NCBI GenBank assembly: GCA_947179155.2
Contig: OX359264.1
Location: 46,864,202 to 46,928,201 of the forward strand
DNA: 64,000 nucleotides
From: Hedera helix
Taxonomy: Eukaryota > Streptophyta > Magnoliopsida > Apiales > Araliaceae
Direction: 5' to 3'
The notes below the pieces were generated by a model. The model worked only from the letters and a program-made list of their open reading frames with translations, did not search any database and was not told the DNA's origin. Below are positions 24,265 through 40,256 of this stretch, piece by piece; positions within the stretch are counted from its first letter, which is position 1; every line of letters starts with the position of its first letter. The position numbers and the translations under genes were made by a program.

Positions 24265-24550
24265 TTTCTTCCGTCCCTTTTTAAATATCGTTTTAGAAAG
24301 ATGTTTTTGTCCCTTAATATTTGTTGTTTGAGAATTTCAAGTAAGCATTAATTGCTTAGTTTCTAATATTACTCCAAGTATTAAATGTAACTTTGGTTCT
24401 CTCACTACTTTTTATCCAATAAGTAACACTTTTATTTTAATGTAAGGACAATATATACAATTAATATTATATTTAATAATATACAATCATTTCCTTAATA
24501 CTTGTGCACAACTCTAAAATGACATATATTAAGGAGATATAGGGAGTTGT
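24265..24550. mobile_element. Stowaway-like MITE
   Basis: The left end reads TTCTTCCGTCCC, then TTTTTAAATATC. The right end, reversed, reads ACTCCCTATATCTCC, then TTAATATATGTCATTTTAGAG. This is the CTCCCTCCGTCCC type of end with an inverted partner. TA lies on both sides (24263-24264 and 24551-24552), as expected for Tc1/mariner-derived Stowaway elements. Length is about 286 bp with no coding. Confidence 0.55.
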
Positions 24551-25384
24551 TATTATAGACATTATTTCAGCAAATTGATCTTACACTGTCCATATGAAAA
24601 TTTAAAAATGCAAAATGGTGCAAATTTTTTAGTGGAATGTTGTGGTCCTACTTCTACTAGCGATTGGAATAGAAAATATTTTTTTTGCCTAATTTAGGCC
24701 ACTAACATTAGCGACTGGAGCAGAAAAAATTTTTGGCCTAATTTGGCCTATATATATATGTATGTAAAATGTTACCCCCATACATTCTAAATTAGAGATT
24801 CCTTTTATAAAACGAGACTTTTGAATTTATTTTGTTTTTGTCATAATATATCTTTAACAATATTAAAAAAATATAATACCTCCGTAATGGTTATTTTAGC
24901 GGTTATTTTAGTTATTCATTGCAACATTTTGAGGGGGAGAGATCTTACCCCCACACCCTTTATTACTATGCAAAGGGATGGTGCTACTATTTAGCGAAAG
25001 GCTTTAGTGATAGAAATGTATTGGTTGCCACATGATAAAATTTAAGCTTCTTAAAATATAAGAAGTAATGACAACATATATATATATAGCAAAGAATGGT
25101 GGTTATATGGCTTAACGGACCACCAAATCTAATTTCGTCTATTACAAGATCTGATACTCAATATTTAAAAAATAAATAAAGACATTGCATTGCAAACCAA
25201 CTTAATTAACAATCAGTTATCGCTACACTTTGTTGCGGGTAATACTTAAGTTGGTTCGCAACACAACGTTACTGAAGACTCCATCTTTTTTTAAATGTTG
25301 GCCCTCAAATCTTCTAATGGACGGTTCAAAATTTAATGGTTAGCTAAGTTCTATAGCCACCATTTAGTACTGCAGATCAACTCC

Positions 25385-25386
<2 letters not shown>

Positions 25387-25461
<75 letters not shown>
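25387..25461. repeat. (TA)n microsatellite
   Basis: A pure TA array of about 37 units in intergenic DNA. Confidence 0.92.
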
Positions 25462-25463
<2 letters not shown>

Positions 25464-25639
25464 ATTGTTAGAATCGTAGCATCATAAAATCAAAATCGTA
25501 GTGAAAGACATGACACGGATGATCCCTGTTCTTAAGGTCTTTATCGCCCCCACCATGATCGGTTTGCTATGGGTTGCAGAAGATATACCTCCAGGATATA
25601 TATCAAGTCTCAAAATTGAACAAACTTGCGATAGAAATT

Positions 25640-27290
25640 GTAATATCCCAAATATTTCATGTTAGAAAAATTGAGTAGAATGACTTAAATTGAAAACTCA
25701 TGTTAGCAAAATTGAGTAGCTAGAATGACTCTCTTGTATAAAAAAGAGTTTAATATGCTTCAGAGAATCGATCTAACTACATTGTTGATACGAATGATTC
25801 ATGGTTAGTGTTTTCAAAGCAGGATACACACTGAATGAGATCATTTGAGGATAGTGTGAATGAAATGGGAAATTGATTCATTCATTAATGGGTGGAGAAA
25901 ACACTCAATTTGCTATATTAATAAGTAAATTGAAATTTTGTGTTAAACTAGTTCTTGTTTATATTCTGTGAAGGTGATTTTTTCTCATATGTATATTGAT
26001 TAGTTATTAGTTGTTACGTCAAAACAGTAGTTTTAAAGATATTTGTATGTTAGTTACTAAGTGAACGAATCCTTTTTATGAGTTTGGGCTATGATATGTC
26101 AATCGAACCGACTTATGAGATGCGGCTAAGAAATTGTTTTAAAGTGGTGTGTTGCAAAATGATTAATATGCACTGGAACTTTTTCATACTCGTGTTGATA
26201 AGAAGGGGAACTGATATATTTGTTCTTGTGGTTAAAACAACCAACCAGTTTACTATATTGCTATATATTTGCAAAACTTATGTTATGGTTAGAGAATAAT
26301 GGAAAGGATAGAGAATTAAAGGTATTCCAAAAATCTTCTAACTATGCTAGATCTTCATACGTATATTCCCACTTGGATACCTTTGAAAAGAATTGTTCAA
26401 TCATTGAACTTACAAATTTCGTTAGCTGTGTCTATGCTATTTTTTCAAGCTAGACAAAGTTAATTTAATGAATTTTATTATGAACACATAGTCAAATAGT
26501 AAGGTTATGATCGTAAGTCAGCAACGCATTGTTACCTGATGTGGGTATGATAAAGTCATAAAATTGATTTTCAAAATGAAATTTTTTTAGCTATGTTATT
26601 TGTATGTCTATTCTAATTGTTTTGGCAAGACGAATTTAATGTGAAGAATAAAAAAATAATTTATTCATCAACACCCCATTTAACCTGGTGTGAAGATGAT
26701 ACATAATGAGTCATCAACACACTTTGCAAGATGCGGTATACAGTCATAAGATTATTTTTCAAAAGTTTGAATGGTTTAAATATCAGTCAGTGCCAATTGT
26801 TTTGGCTAGATACCTTTGGTTATGATAAAGTAATAGACGTATGCATGAGTGTTATGGTACAAGTGAGTGATCACCTGAAGTACTATCATGAGTGTTTTCA
26901 ATCTGAATTAATTATTATACTGAAGGGTGTTTTTCATTCCTAGTGATGGTTAAACAATTGTGGGTCATATGACATCCATAGTATTTAAAAAAGGTCAAGG
27001 TCTTGATTGACCGTAGTATAAGGTAGAATAATCCTAAATAAATGAAGAGTAAGACTGAAAGTAGAGTATGATAAAAGGTTTAAAACCTAGTGTAAGTTGA
27101 AAATAATTTCAAGGACGAAATTCTTAAAAGAATGAGAGAATGTAATATGCTGAATATTTATAGAACTTATAAATATTATATTAAATGACTAAAGTTAGTT
27201 GTAAGTTAATTTAGATGAAAAAATTCCTGTAAGTTGGGGTGAATGTAATATCACAAATATTTCAAATATGATATGATAAAATCTAATTAA
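25640..27290 (+). mobile_element. Decayed LTR-retroelement remnant
   Basis: The phrase TTCAAGGACGAAATTCTT followed by AGAATGAGAGAATGTAATAT (about 27112-27150) is the usual end of plant gypsy pol plus purine tract plus LTR start. TGTAATATC-CAAATATTTC occurs at about 25641 and again at about 27248, which could be LTR starts. No pol domain can be read between them. The call rests on these words only. Confidence 0.35.
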
Positions 27291-28129
27291 GGTTGTCAAT
27301 TCAAAACCTAGAGAACGATTGCTCGAGTATACATTGAGCTATTTTAAACAATATATACGACTCAAAAATGTGATCGTATACGACTGTAGGTTAAAACTTT
27401 TAACCTAAACTACATGTTACATGATTAGTAAAACTTGAATTGATCTTTTAAATGTGTTATGTGATTATTTTATGTGTAGGATTTTGTGTTTTGGTTCACA
27501 CAGCTAACCTTAACACTTAATAAAATCAAGAAGTTAATTTAAGGCAAAAACCTAAATTGAAAAAATAGTTCAAATCTAAACCCTAAACCTTAGAGTTTAA
27601 ACCCTAGGAAATAACCTAGGCTCTTAAGAGAAATATGTACATCAAATTGACATTCCGTTTCAAGATTCATCATTTATGCGCTTTGAAAAAATGTAATAGC
27701 CAATAAAAAAAAATCTCAAAAAATGTGTAAAAACACTTTTCACGAGAAAACTTTTTTTATTCGTTTAAGTGTTTCTTTCATCTATAGGAATTTTTACGTT
27801 TCACAACATAGTGTTAATATGAGGTTTAGATGTCAGGAAATCAATAACATTTTCTATGAAAAAAGACAAAAACGACACGATTTAACTTCCAGTGTATTGC
27901 ATATCAAACATAAAGCTCCCACTAGCACGTGTACTTCATATTTGCAATAGTTATATCAAAATTAACTTCCAGTGTACCACCACTATCAAAGAATTATTAA
28001 AATCTTCAATTTTAAGGTTATCAAACTTAGTTTAGTACAACCCCTTAATACAATGAAATTGGTTTAGTTGAAACTCTCACTATGTTTTCACAAGATAATA
28101 AGATATCATCTATTTTACAAGTCTTTCAA

Positions 28130-28260
28130 CATACAGACAAAAAATAAATGTCTTAAACTCGTTTACGTTAATAATACTATGTAAAATGATCAACATATCA
28201 TTAATATACACAAAAACTATCACATTATAGTTTATACAATTATATTGTTAATGTAAACAT
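28130..28260 (-). pseudogene. Possible Ty1/copia RT scrap
   Basis: Read on the - strand, a short stretch gives IVFVYINDMLII, close to the copia RT box (VYVDDMLII) with one catalytic Asp changed to Asn. Flanking similarity is poor and frames are broken. It may be chance. Confidence 0.25.
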
Positions 28261-30133
28261 ATAAATAATTTTATATCCGATAAATAAGAAAAAAGTGAAA
28301 TACTAGTTCTCAGTTTAAACCACAAGTATCTAACTATTTTAAACCTTAACCTCTCAATCGAAAAAGAACAAACCATCTTGTTTATTCACAATATACTCCC
28401 TCGTTCAAATTTATTGAAAATTTGAGTTAGAATAATATCATAATCGGTGCTAAAATGTTAAAATTGTTTATACTCTCTTATTTAAAACCTTGAAAATTAT
28501 TTTTACTTTTAAAGTAAAATAATCATCAGTATCAAATCACTTATTCATATACAATGAATTTAGAATCTCAAGGTAATTATGCACATACCTATGTACTCTC
28601 ACCTAATATGTATCCACTTTAATATTTATAGCTTATTTTCAATATCACTATTGAACTCAATCACTATAAATATTTTGGACCATATTTAGACTAATAAAAT
28701 AGGTATTTTATTTACCATATTATTATATTGATTTCTTTCACCAAATCAATAATGTTCCTTCTAAGTTCAGCTTATAACTTTGTAGGACCTTAGAGAATTA
28801 ATTAAGTAAAATAAGTTCACATTTCAATATTATTTAAAAGTTTGTGTTTCAAAGACTTTCATTTCATAGGACTACACAATCAACTTGAATTTCGCAACAA
28901 GAAATTCATAAGCATTACTATTTCTTACATAAATAAAATTATGGTCCAAATAGTTCAAAGGCCTAATTTAGCCCGTAAAAAAAATCTTAAGGAATCACCC
29001 CCACACTTTTAAATAATTGAAATCTCATTGAATATTTTCACTTCACAATATTATGTTCATAACTTAAAATAAATTTTAGATTAATTAACATTTTATGTGA
29101 CAATATTCCTATAAATATTACTTCCACACAAGAATATTAAGGAACACTTCTCAAAACAAAAAATAAGTTCTTGTACATTTTATGTGTAGGCGAGGAAATT
29201 TAGTACCTCGCTAGGGTTAGGGTTTTGTCATGATTTAGGAGGCGAGAAATTTGCGAAGAATATGGAATCAATCGGGAGATTGGAGAGGAAAAAAAAACCG
29301 GTGAGTAATTACCCGAGTAACATAAGGCAAAACTCTCGAGGTCCCAGCGTAATTGCTAGTGTCCGAGAGCCTCTATCAAGTGTTAGGTTTCGAGGGAATC
29401 TGAGTTCAACTTCGAGGGTCCAAGTGTAATCACGAGTATCTCGAAGTTATAGCTCAATTCCGAATCACCAACAAGTTCTCAGAATATTCTCACTCTCACA
29501 AATTTAGAGAGAATCTTTCTTGTGGCTTCAAAGTTCTCCAAGAGTCCAACCAAAAGTCCCATCACTTATGAAGTAAGGGGCTATTTATAGAATTTCTTGA
29601 CAATGGGATCATGTGCCATGCATGTGACTCTGGGGGAAACTCCAATAATACCCTTAGTAAAACCCAAGTAATGCCCATTTCGTCTAATTCTTTTAGCCAC
29701 CAATTCAATCCCTCAATTAATTCTCAAAAATAAGTTGCCCCCCACGAGCTTTCTGCCTCGGGACTTGTGACCACACCTCTCAAGTTACGTTTTTTCAAGG
29801 TTTTTTTCTTATTTTTTCGGTCTTTAATTATTCATTCGTTGTTAATTTATTTTCGTCTTATTCGCTTTAGTTTATTTAATCAATTAGGTCAAATGTAAAC
29901 CCTAATTTTATGCATGGGCTCACATTGGCCCCATGCACGTGAGTCGCGTCTTGAAGTGATGATCGTGCACGAAAGTTTTAAATTTTGAAATATTTTTCAA
30001 ATATTCTTTGCATTGAATTCTTGGCAAGTATTAAAATAATTATTATTTTTACTTTTATTTATTTATTATTATTACCATTATTAATTTTAATTAATTTTAT
30101 ATTTATTTATTTTCATTATTATTATTTTATTTT

Positions 30134-30211
<78 letters not shown>

Positions 30212-31389
30212 CTTTGTGGCCCGAACCCTCACGGTATTAAAATTTCTAAAGGGATAATACATATATACAACGCCGAACCCTAGTGGAACAATGCATAGGT
30301 ATCCTGTCTAATTATATCCAAGTGGGACTCTACTGTAAGTTTTCACAATTCGCGGGTTTAGGATGATAAAATCCTTTATGCATATGTTCCATGTAAAATA
30401 CAATTCGTGGCTTTTAGAATGATAAGACCAATCCTTTATACATATATCCCATGCAAGATATGAATCCCAGGGGATGTAATTCACGTGGGCCACACATGTG
30501 CACGTAAGTTACTTTGTCTTTTTTATTTTATTAAACCCCATTACCTCCGTAGCAATTCTTTGCGGTTATTCTATAATTACATGAATGAATTCCCATTTTA
30601 TATTACGGTAAACCATTGATTACCGGGAAAAAAAAAACAAACCCTAAAGGCCGTGACTAGGAATGAATTTCCTTAGGGTTTTCAAATTTTTATTCCACTA
30701 TTTTCTTATTTGTCTTGAAAAATAAAATTCCTCCTTTTTGGCTTAGAAAAGAATTATTAATTCTATTAAGTTTTGGATTCCATAACCCTAGGGGGTGGCC
30801 ACACCCTAGGTTCTCTTCCTCCATTATTGTCATTATTGTTTTGTTTTCCCTTTTCCTTATCTCTTGTTTACATAATTGTGCATTTAAATCTTCATTAATG
30901 GTTGTTTCTTCTTCGTTTTAGGTGCCTTCAATCTTTTCTTTTCTAATCCATTTACACCTTAACAAGGTCTTGGCTCCTTTAAAGAAAAAAATACCTTTTC
31001 GCAACGAACGGACATTCGGGTCGAACCACCAACTCCTTAACAAGCACTCAAAGAAGGTACCAATGGGTCTCCCTTTAGGTGCAGTGGCCGAACCTTAGGG
31101 TGATCAAACCCTACGGGGTTTTAGCTCCCTTCCTCATACTTTTTTTTTTTAGTTCATGTGATTTTCTTACATTCAGTGTTTTCTTTTCAGGTGCCCTTAA
31201 TTTCTCTTTCCTCGGACTAAGTTCACTCATACGAGCATTCTGACTTAATTCCTACCGAGTTTGATCGAAGAGAGGTTGTCTTAAGGCTACCTTAAAAGAG
31301 TTTAGATTTACCATGGTAAGCATTTTATTTTCAATCGCCTTCATTCACATGGAATCCTTATTTTAAATTTTATCATTGTAAGCCAATTT
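28261..31389. other. Spacer, possibly including the Tat element's left LTR
   Basis: No gene is supported. A (TA)n array of about 36 units lies at 30137-30208. The part from about 29180 rises in GC content and may include the 3' LTR of the - strand Tat element to its right. I could not find a matching second LTR copy beyond 45430, so LTR borders are not given. Confidence 0.35.
30137..30208. repeat. (TA)n microsatellite
   Basis: A pure TA array of about 36 units. Confidence 0.9.
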
Positions 31390-34300
31390 CGATGATCATC
31401 TTGCGGGCCCTAAGGCCACTAGGCCAATTCCTTTCATCTCAGAGTGGGGAAAGGCCCCTTTTTCTGGTCTTCAAATATTTTTTGGGATCGTGTTAGTAGC
31501 TATGACCGCCATTCTTTTTCGCGCCCCGATAAAGAAGGTTTGTTTCTCTATGCTACGGCTTTCGAAAATTGGGAGCGATCTCCTTGTGCTAGTAGTATTC
31601 CCCGTATACGCATATAGAAATAGGAGTTCCCATTCAGTCATGTTCGTTTTCAACCCGACTCTTGCAACCGTCTCCAAGGGTGGCAACATTGGACTGACGA
31701 AATTCTGAGCAATCCAGAAAATGTGTAGATACTTAAGAGTGTTGGTATCTTCCGTTGCATTCAGTCGTGCAAGGACCTTCATATCCACCCGGATCACGAT
31801 GCACTTTACACATTTTTGTCCTGATGGTGTTCTTCCACATGTACCTTCATTACGGCTTGGGGGGAGTTCACCCCCACATTAGAGGATGTTTATGCCATAT
31901 ATCAGTGAGAATTCTTTTTTTTTTTTCGTTTTTTTTAACATTATGCTTGTTTTGACCCTTATTCACGTTCTTATAGCCTTCCCTTCAAAGGCTCGGCTTC
32001 CTGTGTTTTGACCCATCTACTGCAAAAGGACACTGATTGTATACTCTACTTGACGGAGGCCTTTAAGCGGACATCTACCTATACTTCTAGATTCAAAGGT
32101 GATGATCTACTACCCGATTTTGAGAAGTCCAACCGCCAAAAGGCCTCATGGCTCGTGATTACAAGCCGAATAACTGGGACAACCTGGTTCACAGGGAGTC
32201 AGTTCTTTATCTTCGTGGAGAATCATGCCCTTACCCATTAGTCGCTTATTTGGTCATGTGACTATCACATTTCATTTTCCTTAGTTCGCCAGTAGATGGA
32301 CCCTCTGCACACATGTTCCTTCTAACTACCTTACTATCTCGTGGCCTATCAGTCCCTCTTGCTCCTCTTTTCTTGGGGACCATGTACCGTCGTTTAGATG
32401 AGACTGTCTTAGCCATGAGGGAATCAGTCAGAAGGTACCTCTCTTAACTGCTATCTTTTCATTTCTTATTACGTACTCCTTTTCATACTTACCGATGCTC
32501 TTTGACAATTTGTTCAGGTATGATGTGAACTGCTTTGCCCCAGGCTCATTTCTCCAGATTTTTCTCTTTGAGCACTTTCCAAGCCACGCTGTTCCATCAT
32601 ATATATCTAAGAAGAAAAAGAAATCATCCCTGCCTTCCTTATCACCTAACATTATGCCCCGCACGGCTCGATGGATTGATCATAAGGGCACCTCAGATTT
32701 GAGACATTATATCGATGACTTTTTCTCTTTCGTTGCTCCTCCATTCACCATTATTCTCGAGGATGGACATCTCCCACATTATTGTAAGAAGGTGTTTCGT
32801 TCCATTACACCCATTAAGAATCTAGAAGGATCGACACTTCTCTGGTTCTTGTTCCTTAGGGTTGGAGAGTTACTTTATGCTGTAGAAGACGATGACTATG
32901 GGGCCGTGTTATATTCTCCACGTGGAGTGATGAGGTAGTTTGGCTCTGATCAGCACCGACCTTACAGTGAGGCTCTTGACAGAGATCGTGAGAGGGCCAT
33001 TGACAACTTTATCCCTACAACTCGGACTTTTATGTGGGAATTCCCGAGACTATCCTTTTCCCGTGAAGACCTTTTCCCATTTGTCATTCCTGATGCTTCT
33101 CAAAAGGGGCGGTATTCTTCAGAAGAGCGGTGTTATTGGCAGATTATTTTAGAACGGTGGTTGGATGACTTAACCTTGCCTGCCCGAGCAGTTTCTCCTC
33201 CCCGCCATTCACAATAGGCTAAACTGTTATATACCCCAAAATCGAATGCTCGCCTCGAAAATTAGCCTACCAGCTCCCAATTCCTTGAGTTTCAGACATT
33301 ACAGCGTAGACCTAACCCCGATCATGAGGCTATGTCTTCTCGGCATCCCCTTTCTCCAGAACCTCTCGCTGTTGAGGATATGAGAATCACTCGCTCGAAG
33401 GCTACCCAAACTACCACAGGTCCAGCTGCTCGGGAGGTGAGGCATGTTAATACCACTAGCACTACCCTTATATTGAGGTTATCTAAGCGTGCACATTATG
33501 ACGATTCTAGTAAACCAACAATCGAAGAGCCAACTAGGCAAAGGAGAAGGCTTGTGGTAAAATTTACATTATAAAATTTACATTATTATCTCCTTAATTT
33601 CAACATTTTTATCTTCGTCTTCCTATCTCTTTATTTTGTTGTTTTCTGTAATTTTTAGGCCTTGATAAGGATAACAAGGATGAGGATGATAACCTTCCCA
33701 TAGGAATTCTCAAAGGTGGTGGGAAAGAGGCTGTGGGACCTACTATTTGTGGACCTTCTCAACCTATTAAAACTGTTGGCGATATCACTAGCAATACTTC
33801 TTCTCCTCATAACCAATGTGTCAGCCTTAGTGTCGACAAATCCCTATCCGATGTTAGTTCCATTCCGACTATGCATAATACGGTTCTTCTTTCCTCTCCT
33901 TCTGCGGCGTTATCAACCGACCACCTTGAGGGCACTGGTGATTCTCATGAGGTTAATGCCATGGTCTTGACTCTTACTCCCTCGAGGAAAAATCCTTCGC
34001 TTGTTGCTGACCCCCCTCCTCCCCCGAAGGATTCTGCTAAGAGAGCATTCATTAGGGAGGGTGCTTTTCAAACTTCATCAGGCGGGGAGACTCATGACTT
34101 CCTATCTATAGGATTTGTGGTAAACTTCTCGTTTCTATTATTGTACGTCTCCTTGTTTATTTTATTTTATTTTTGTTATACTTTTCATATAATTCCTTAT
34201 TTTGTTGCCCATACTTCCTTTCAGGATAAAAATCTAAACCTCTTGTCTGTACCTCACAAGGTCCTTACCGCCTTTGACACCTTCATCCAGATTGTGCTAA

Positions 34301-35000
34301 TTCATTCATGGATGACCTTGGCTCTCCTCCCACTGATTTGGAGTTAACGGGTCAGCTAGTAATTCTAGAAATTGTGAATCCTAACCCTCTAGATGTACTG
34401 GTGACTTCAAAGATAGTTCGTTCTAGAGCTTCCTTCAATCCAAGCGGGAGACTTGTCGCATAGAGAGATTTTTATATTACAGACACCAATCAAGAGATCC
34501 TCGAGCGTCTATTAGTTCAGTTCCCACAGACTTTAGATCGTTTGATCGTTCAAGAAACTTCTTTGGTGACCATCTTGTTGGACCGCCTTGCTAGTTTCAT
34601 TCTTGACATGTTAAATCTCTCCTTACAGACTTTGCAAAATGAAGATTTGGATATGCTAAATTGCAAAGTCATCGATCTCGCCGCCTTTGGTTTTGACATA
34701 TCTCCTTTCCGCAGTAGATTGGACCTAATTACTCGAGATCATCAAATTGCCACACTACGGGATGAGGTTATCTTCCGGCATAACCATTGTCATCTTTCTT
34801 TAGGGGAGCTCTCAAAGATTCAGACCGTTATATCCGAAGTAAAAGCCAAGCTCCAAAAATATGATACTAAGCTTCGAGATTACAAGTCAGTTGCCCATCA
34901 TTTTGAAGGAGAATTGAAAGATGATGTTCCGGCTCGTGATGCAGTTATTGTCACCTTAAAAGCTTTCGCCATGCCCCCACTACAGTTTGATACGTCATGA
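31390..35000 (+). pseudogene. Plant mobile domain (PMD) gene, antisense in the Tat element
   Basis: The reading frames match PMD proteins, plant nuclear-type proteins of the MAIN/MAIL kind that are also spread by transposons. Near 31800-31905 the + strand reads FLSRWCSSTCTFITAWGEFT then LEDVYAIY, the signature PMD start. At 32300-32434 it reads GPSAHMFLLTTLLSRGLSVP then LAPLFLGTMYRRLDE. A GT donor after 32434 and an AG acceptor before 32518 join this in frame to YDVNCFAPGSFLQIFLFEHF. More exons follow: about 32518-33560 with stops, 33660-34120 (Pro/Ser-rich), and from 34226. The region 34542-35000 reads as a likely coiled coil (LRDEVIFRHNHCHLSLGELS then VKAKLQKYDTKLRDY). Stops near 33215 and frame changes near the N-terminal part suggest a pseudogene, but the introns show a spliced origin. 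Its strand is opposite to the retroelement. Confidence 0.75.
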
Positions 35001-36691
35001 CCTTTGGCTCACGGCCTTTTGTAGCATTTATTTTCCTGTTTCAAAAGAACTTATTTGTCACATCATTTCTTAATTATGAAAGTATTTCCATTCATTATGT
35101 GTCTTTATTAATTTGAATAATTATGAATCAATATGGGTCCTTGAATCATAAATCATCCAAATTAATATTCTAAGACAAAACTTTGCATAACATAACATGA
35201 ATATAATTCACAATCAACCACTTGCTTTTGTATATCCTTAGAAAATTTGCAAAAGTTTGAGATATTTCATTAATAATCATTTGCTTTTGATGAAAAGCAT
35301 AACGTTTCATGATATTTTGAATCTCAAATAATATCTAATCACTTTTAAAGATAAAGTGTAACTTTTCTATCTTCGATGACTATCTCACGTATAATATCTT
35401 TTGACCCACTTTAGGTTCAAGGGGCCGGAGATAGTATCAGATCCCACACGAGATATTTTGCAATACCTGCTTTCAAAGGCCTCTCATACCCAATGCGGGC
35501 GTTCCCATTTGGGTGAAAATTTGGTGGTTGGTGTTCCCCTCATGACTTTATTCACGGTCTTGAGCACCAAGTCCCCCACCAAAATCTGTCGAGGTACCAC
35601 TACAGTATTGTATTGTCGCTACAGTCGTTTGTGGTACCTTTTTAATTTCTCTTTAGCTTTGTCTCGGAAGTTGGCTAAGGCTTCTAGAGCAGCTAGTCGA
35701 TTCTCTTCCTCAACTAGGCTCCGGAGTTTCATTCTAGCCGAAGGAATTTCTATTTCTGCGGGCAAGACAACTTCTTCACCATATACTAAGGCATATGGAA
35801 TTTCTCCTGTAGGCTTCCTCTTCGAAGTTCGATAAGCCCATAATGCTATTGGTAATTATTTTGCCCATTCCTTCGGAATATCATACAGAATCTTTGCTAG
35901 AATCTTGATTAAGGTTTTATTGGTAGCCTCTGCCTGACCGTTACCTTTCAGGTAGTATAGTGATGATTTGTAATGTTTCACCTTGTATCTGTCCATTAAT
36001 TTTTTGACATCCCTGCTTTTGAAGGGTGTCCCATTATCCGACAAGATGACTGTTGTAATCCCGAAACGACAAATGATGTGCCCTTTTATTGTTAGAGGTC
36101 ATGCCCTAGTGGTCAATTATTTGATGTAATTGCTTAACATTTTTGATATTATATTTGATTGAATAAATGAATTATTTTATTATGCTTTTATTTACTACGT
36201 TATATAAATGTTAGCATAATAAAAGTCATTAGAATAGTGATACAAATTATATAGCTTCAAGTATGTGACTTGAACATGAGATTATATAATTACAATTAGT
36301 ATCATTGCTCTTAAATGTCCTTAGTCTAGTATGATTGTTAATGGGACAACAATGATGCATTGAGACTAGTATGTGGATTGACTGATGGGCAAATCTCATT
36401 GGTCATAAATATATGAGATATTGAGTCAATGCATATGTACATGTTAGAGAACAATGTACTGGACAGACCCACCATGAGAATTATACATGAAACATTATTT
36501 AAAGTTTCATAAGAAATTCTTATAGTGATAATGATGTAATGATTCTCCGAACTGAAATCACTATATTATTACATGAGAATTTATGTACTTTGATATCATC
36601 AAAGATCACCTTTTATAAGGTAGACAATAAAGGTGATTATTAGGTACATCATGAATCGTGTGAGAAATATGAGTGATCTAGATGGAATTTA

Positions 36692-38525
<1,834 letters not shown>

Positions 38526-39020
38526 TCCTATATATTAGGGGTGATATCCATAGGCCTCTTGATTGAGTAGGACTATGAAATGCATGAACATGCTCAAATA
38601 GTGATTTGTTTCATATAGTCTACTCATTGATAAAGAAAATTCAGATTAAATTATGAAGAGTATGACACATTCCATGCCTCGAGTTTAATCTAGGATGTCA
38701 AGGTTAAAAGGATTAAATTACATTGAAACATTGGTCACGAAAAGGTTGCATCGAATCACCGATCTTATTATTACTTGGGTAGCAGTGATGCATTACTAGA
38801 TGTCGCTCACTGTTTATAATTTTATAGTATGATTTTAAAATTATTGTCAACGTAATAATAACCTACAGGGTCACACACTAATAACGTAATTAAAAGAGAA
38901 TTAATTTAAATTGTAAGGATTTAAATATGTCAATATGATTGATAGTATTTAAATTGAGAATTTAAATTAATAGGATAATTTATATATATGTGTATATTAA
39001 TTAAGTCAGACTTAATTAAG

Positions 39021-39024
<4 letters not shown>

Positions 39025-39093
<69 letters not shown>
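39025..39093. repeat. (TA)n microsatellite
   Basis: A pure TA array of about 34 units within the right part of the solo LTR. Confidence 0.92.
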
Positions 39094-39095
<2 letters not shown>

Positions 39096-40256
39096 TTAAT
39101 TCTTTTTTACTACTATATAGATATGATATATCAGCAGAGAAAGTCACGTAAGAAAAAAAACCTAAACCCTAGCCGCTTTTAGAAAGAGACTTGAGAGAAA
39201 AATATTCAGAAAATCCAGATCTTGGTGGTTAGTACCGCAGCTCCCTTTTGCTGCAGATCGTGTGACGATTCACGGAGCGTTCGTGTGGATACCGTAGAGG
39301 CGCATTTTCGTTGGATTGCGTTGAGGATTCGAAGCTGTTTCAGAAGTTTCATCGTCTCCATTCAAGCTTGGATAATCAGTAAAACAAATCTAAACCTCTG
39401 AATTAATATGTTTTCGTATGGATCCTGTTTTAGGGTTTCAAAAATTGTCTTGAAAATTTTTTAGATTCCGCTGCTTTTACAATCCGAAATCCCTACATTT
39501 ATAAAGTTTGCCACTACCAATCCTGTAGCTTTCTTCAAGGGAACTGCTTCCACCCATTTCTTATACATCTCCGTGGTAGTCAAAATCCATATGTTTCCTC
39601 TTGAATTAGGATGAATAGGCCCTATGAGATCCATTCCCCATGTATGAAAAGGCTAAGGTGTTGCTACAGTTCTTAGGTCTACACCAGGGGCATGCAATAG
39701 ATTCCCGTGAATTTAGCAAGCATGACACTTCTTTACAAACTCTAGGCAATCTCCTTCCATCTTTGGCCAGTAATATCCATATCAATCAACTATTTATACA
39801 GCTTAGCTCCTCCTTGGTGCTCATCTTTATGCATCTGATAAAAAAATCATTAGCTCTTCCCAAGTCTAAATACCATAGAGGCTTGCCATTGAATCCCCTT
39901 CTAAACAGCTCTCTATCTTGTAGGTAAAATCTCTGCGACTTCTTTTGTATTATACTTGTGTCCTTCTTTTCAGCAAGGAGGATGCCACTCTATAAAAACT
40001 CCACATACAGAACTCGCCAATCCGTTATGTCATCTATGAAGGCACACTCCTCCTCCCTTGGGTATTCTTGACATGACAGACATCATAGTTGCAATTCCTC
40101 CGCCTCTTTCTTCATTTCGGGTCAATAATACCCTTGTCGCTGCAACCGCCAATACAACCCAACGTTTGTCAACCTACAGTTATCTTTATGTACCTGATGC
40201 AATACTCTCTTTGATTCATTCATCCCCAAGCACCTTGCCAAAACTCCATCTGATTC

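Noticed and set aside
29985..30209. Hydrophobic open frame ending in Tyr-Ile repeats
   Set aside because: It runs into the TA array, with no motif or conserved start.
33716..34347. Two overlapping open frames as separate genes
   Set aside because: They are parts of the PMD reading frame and its introns in different frames.
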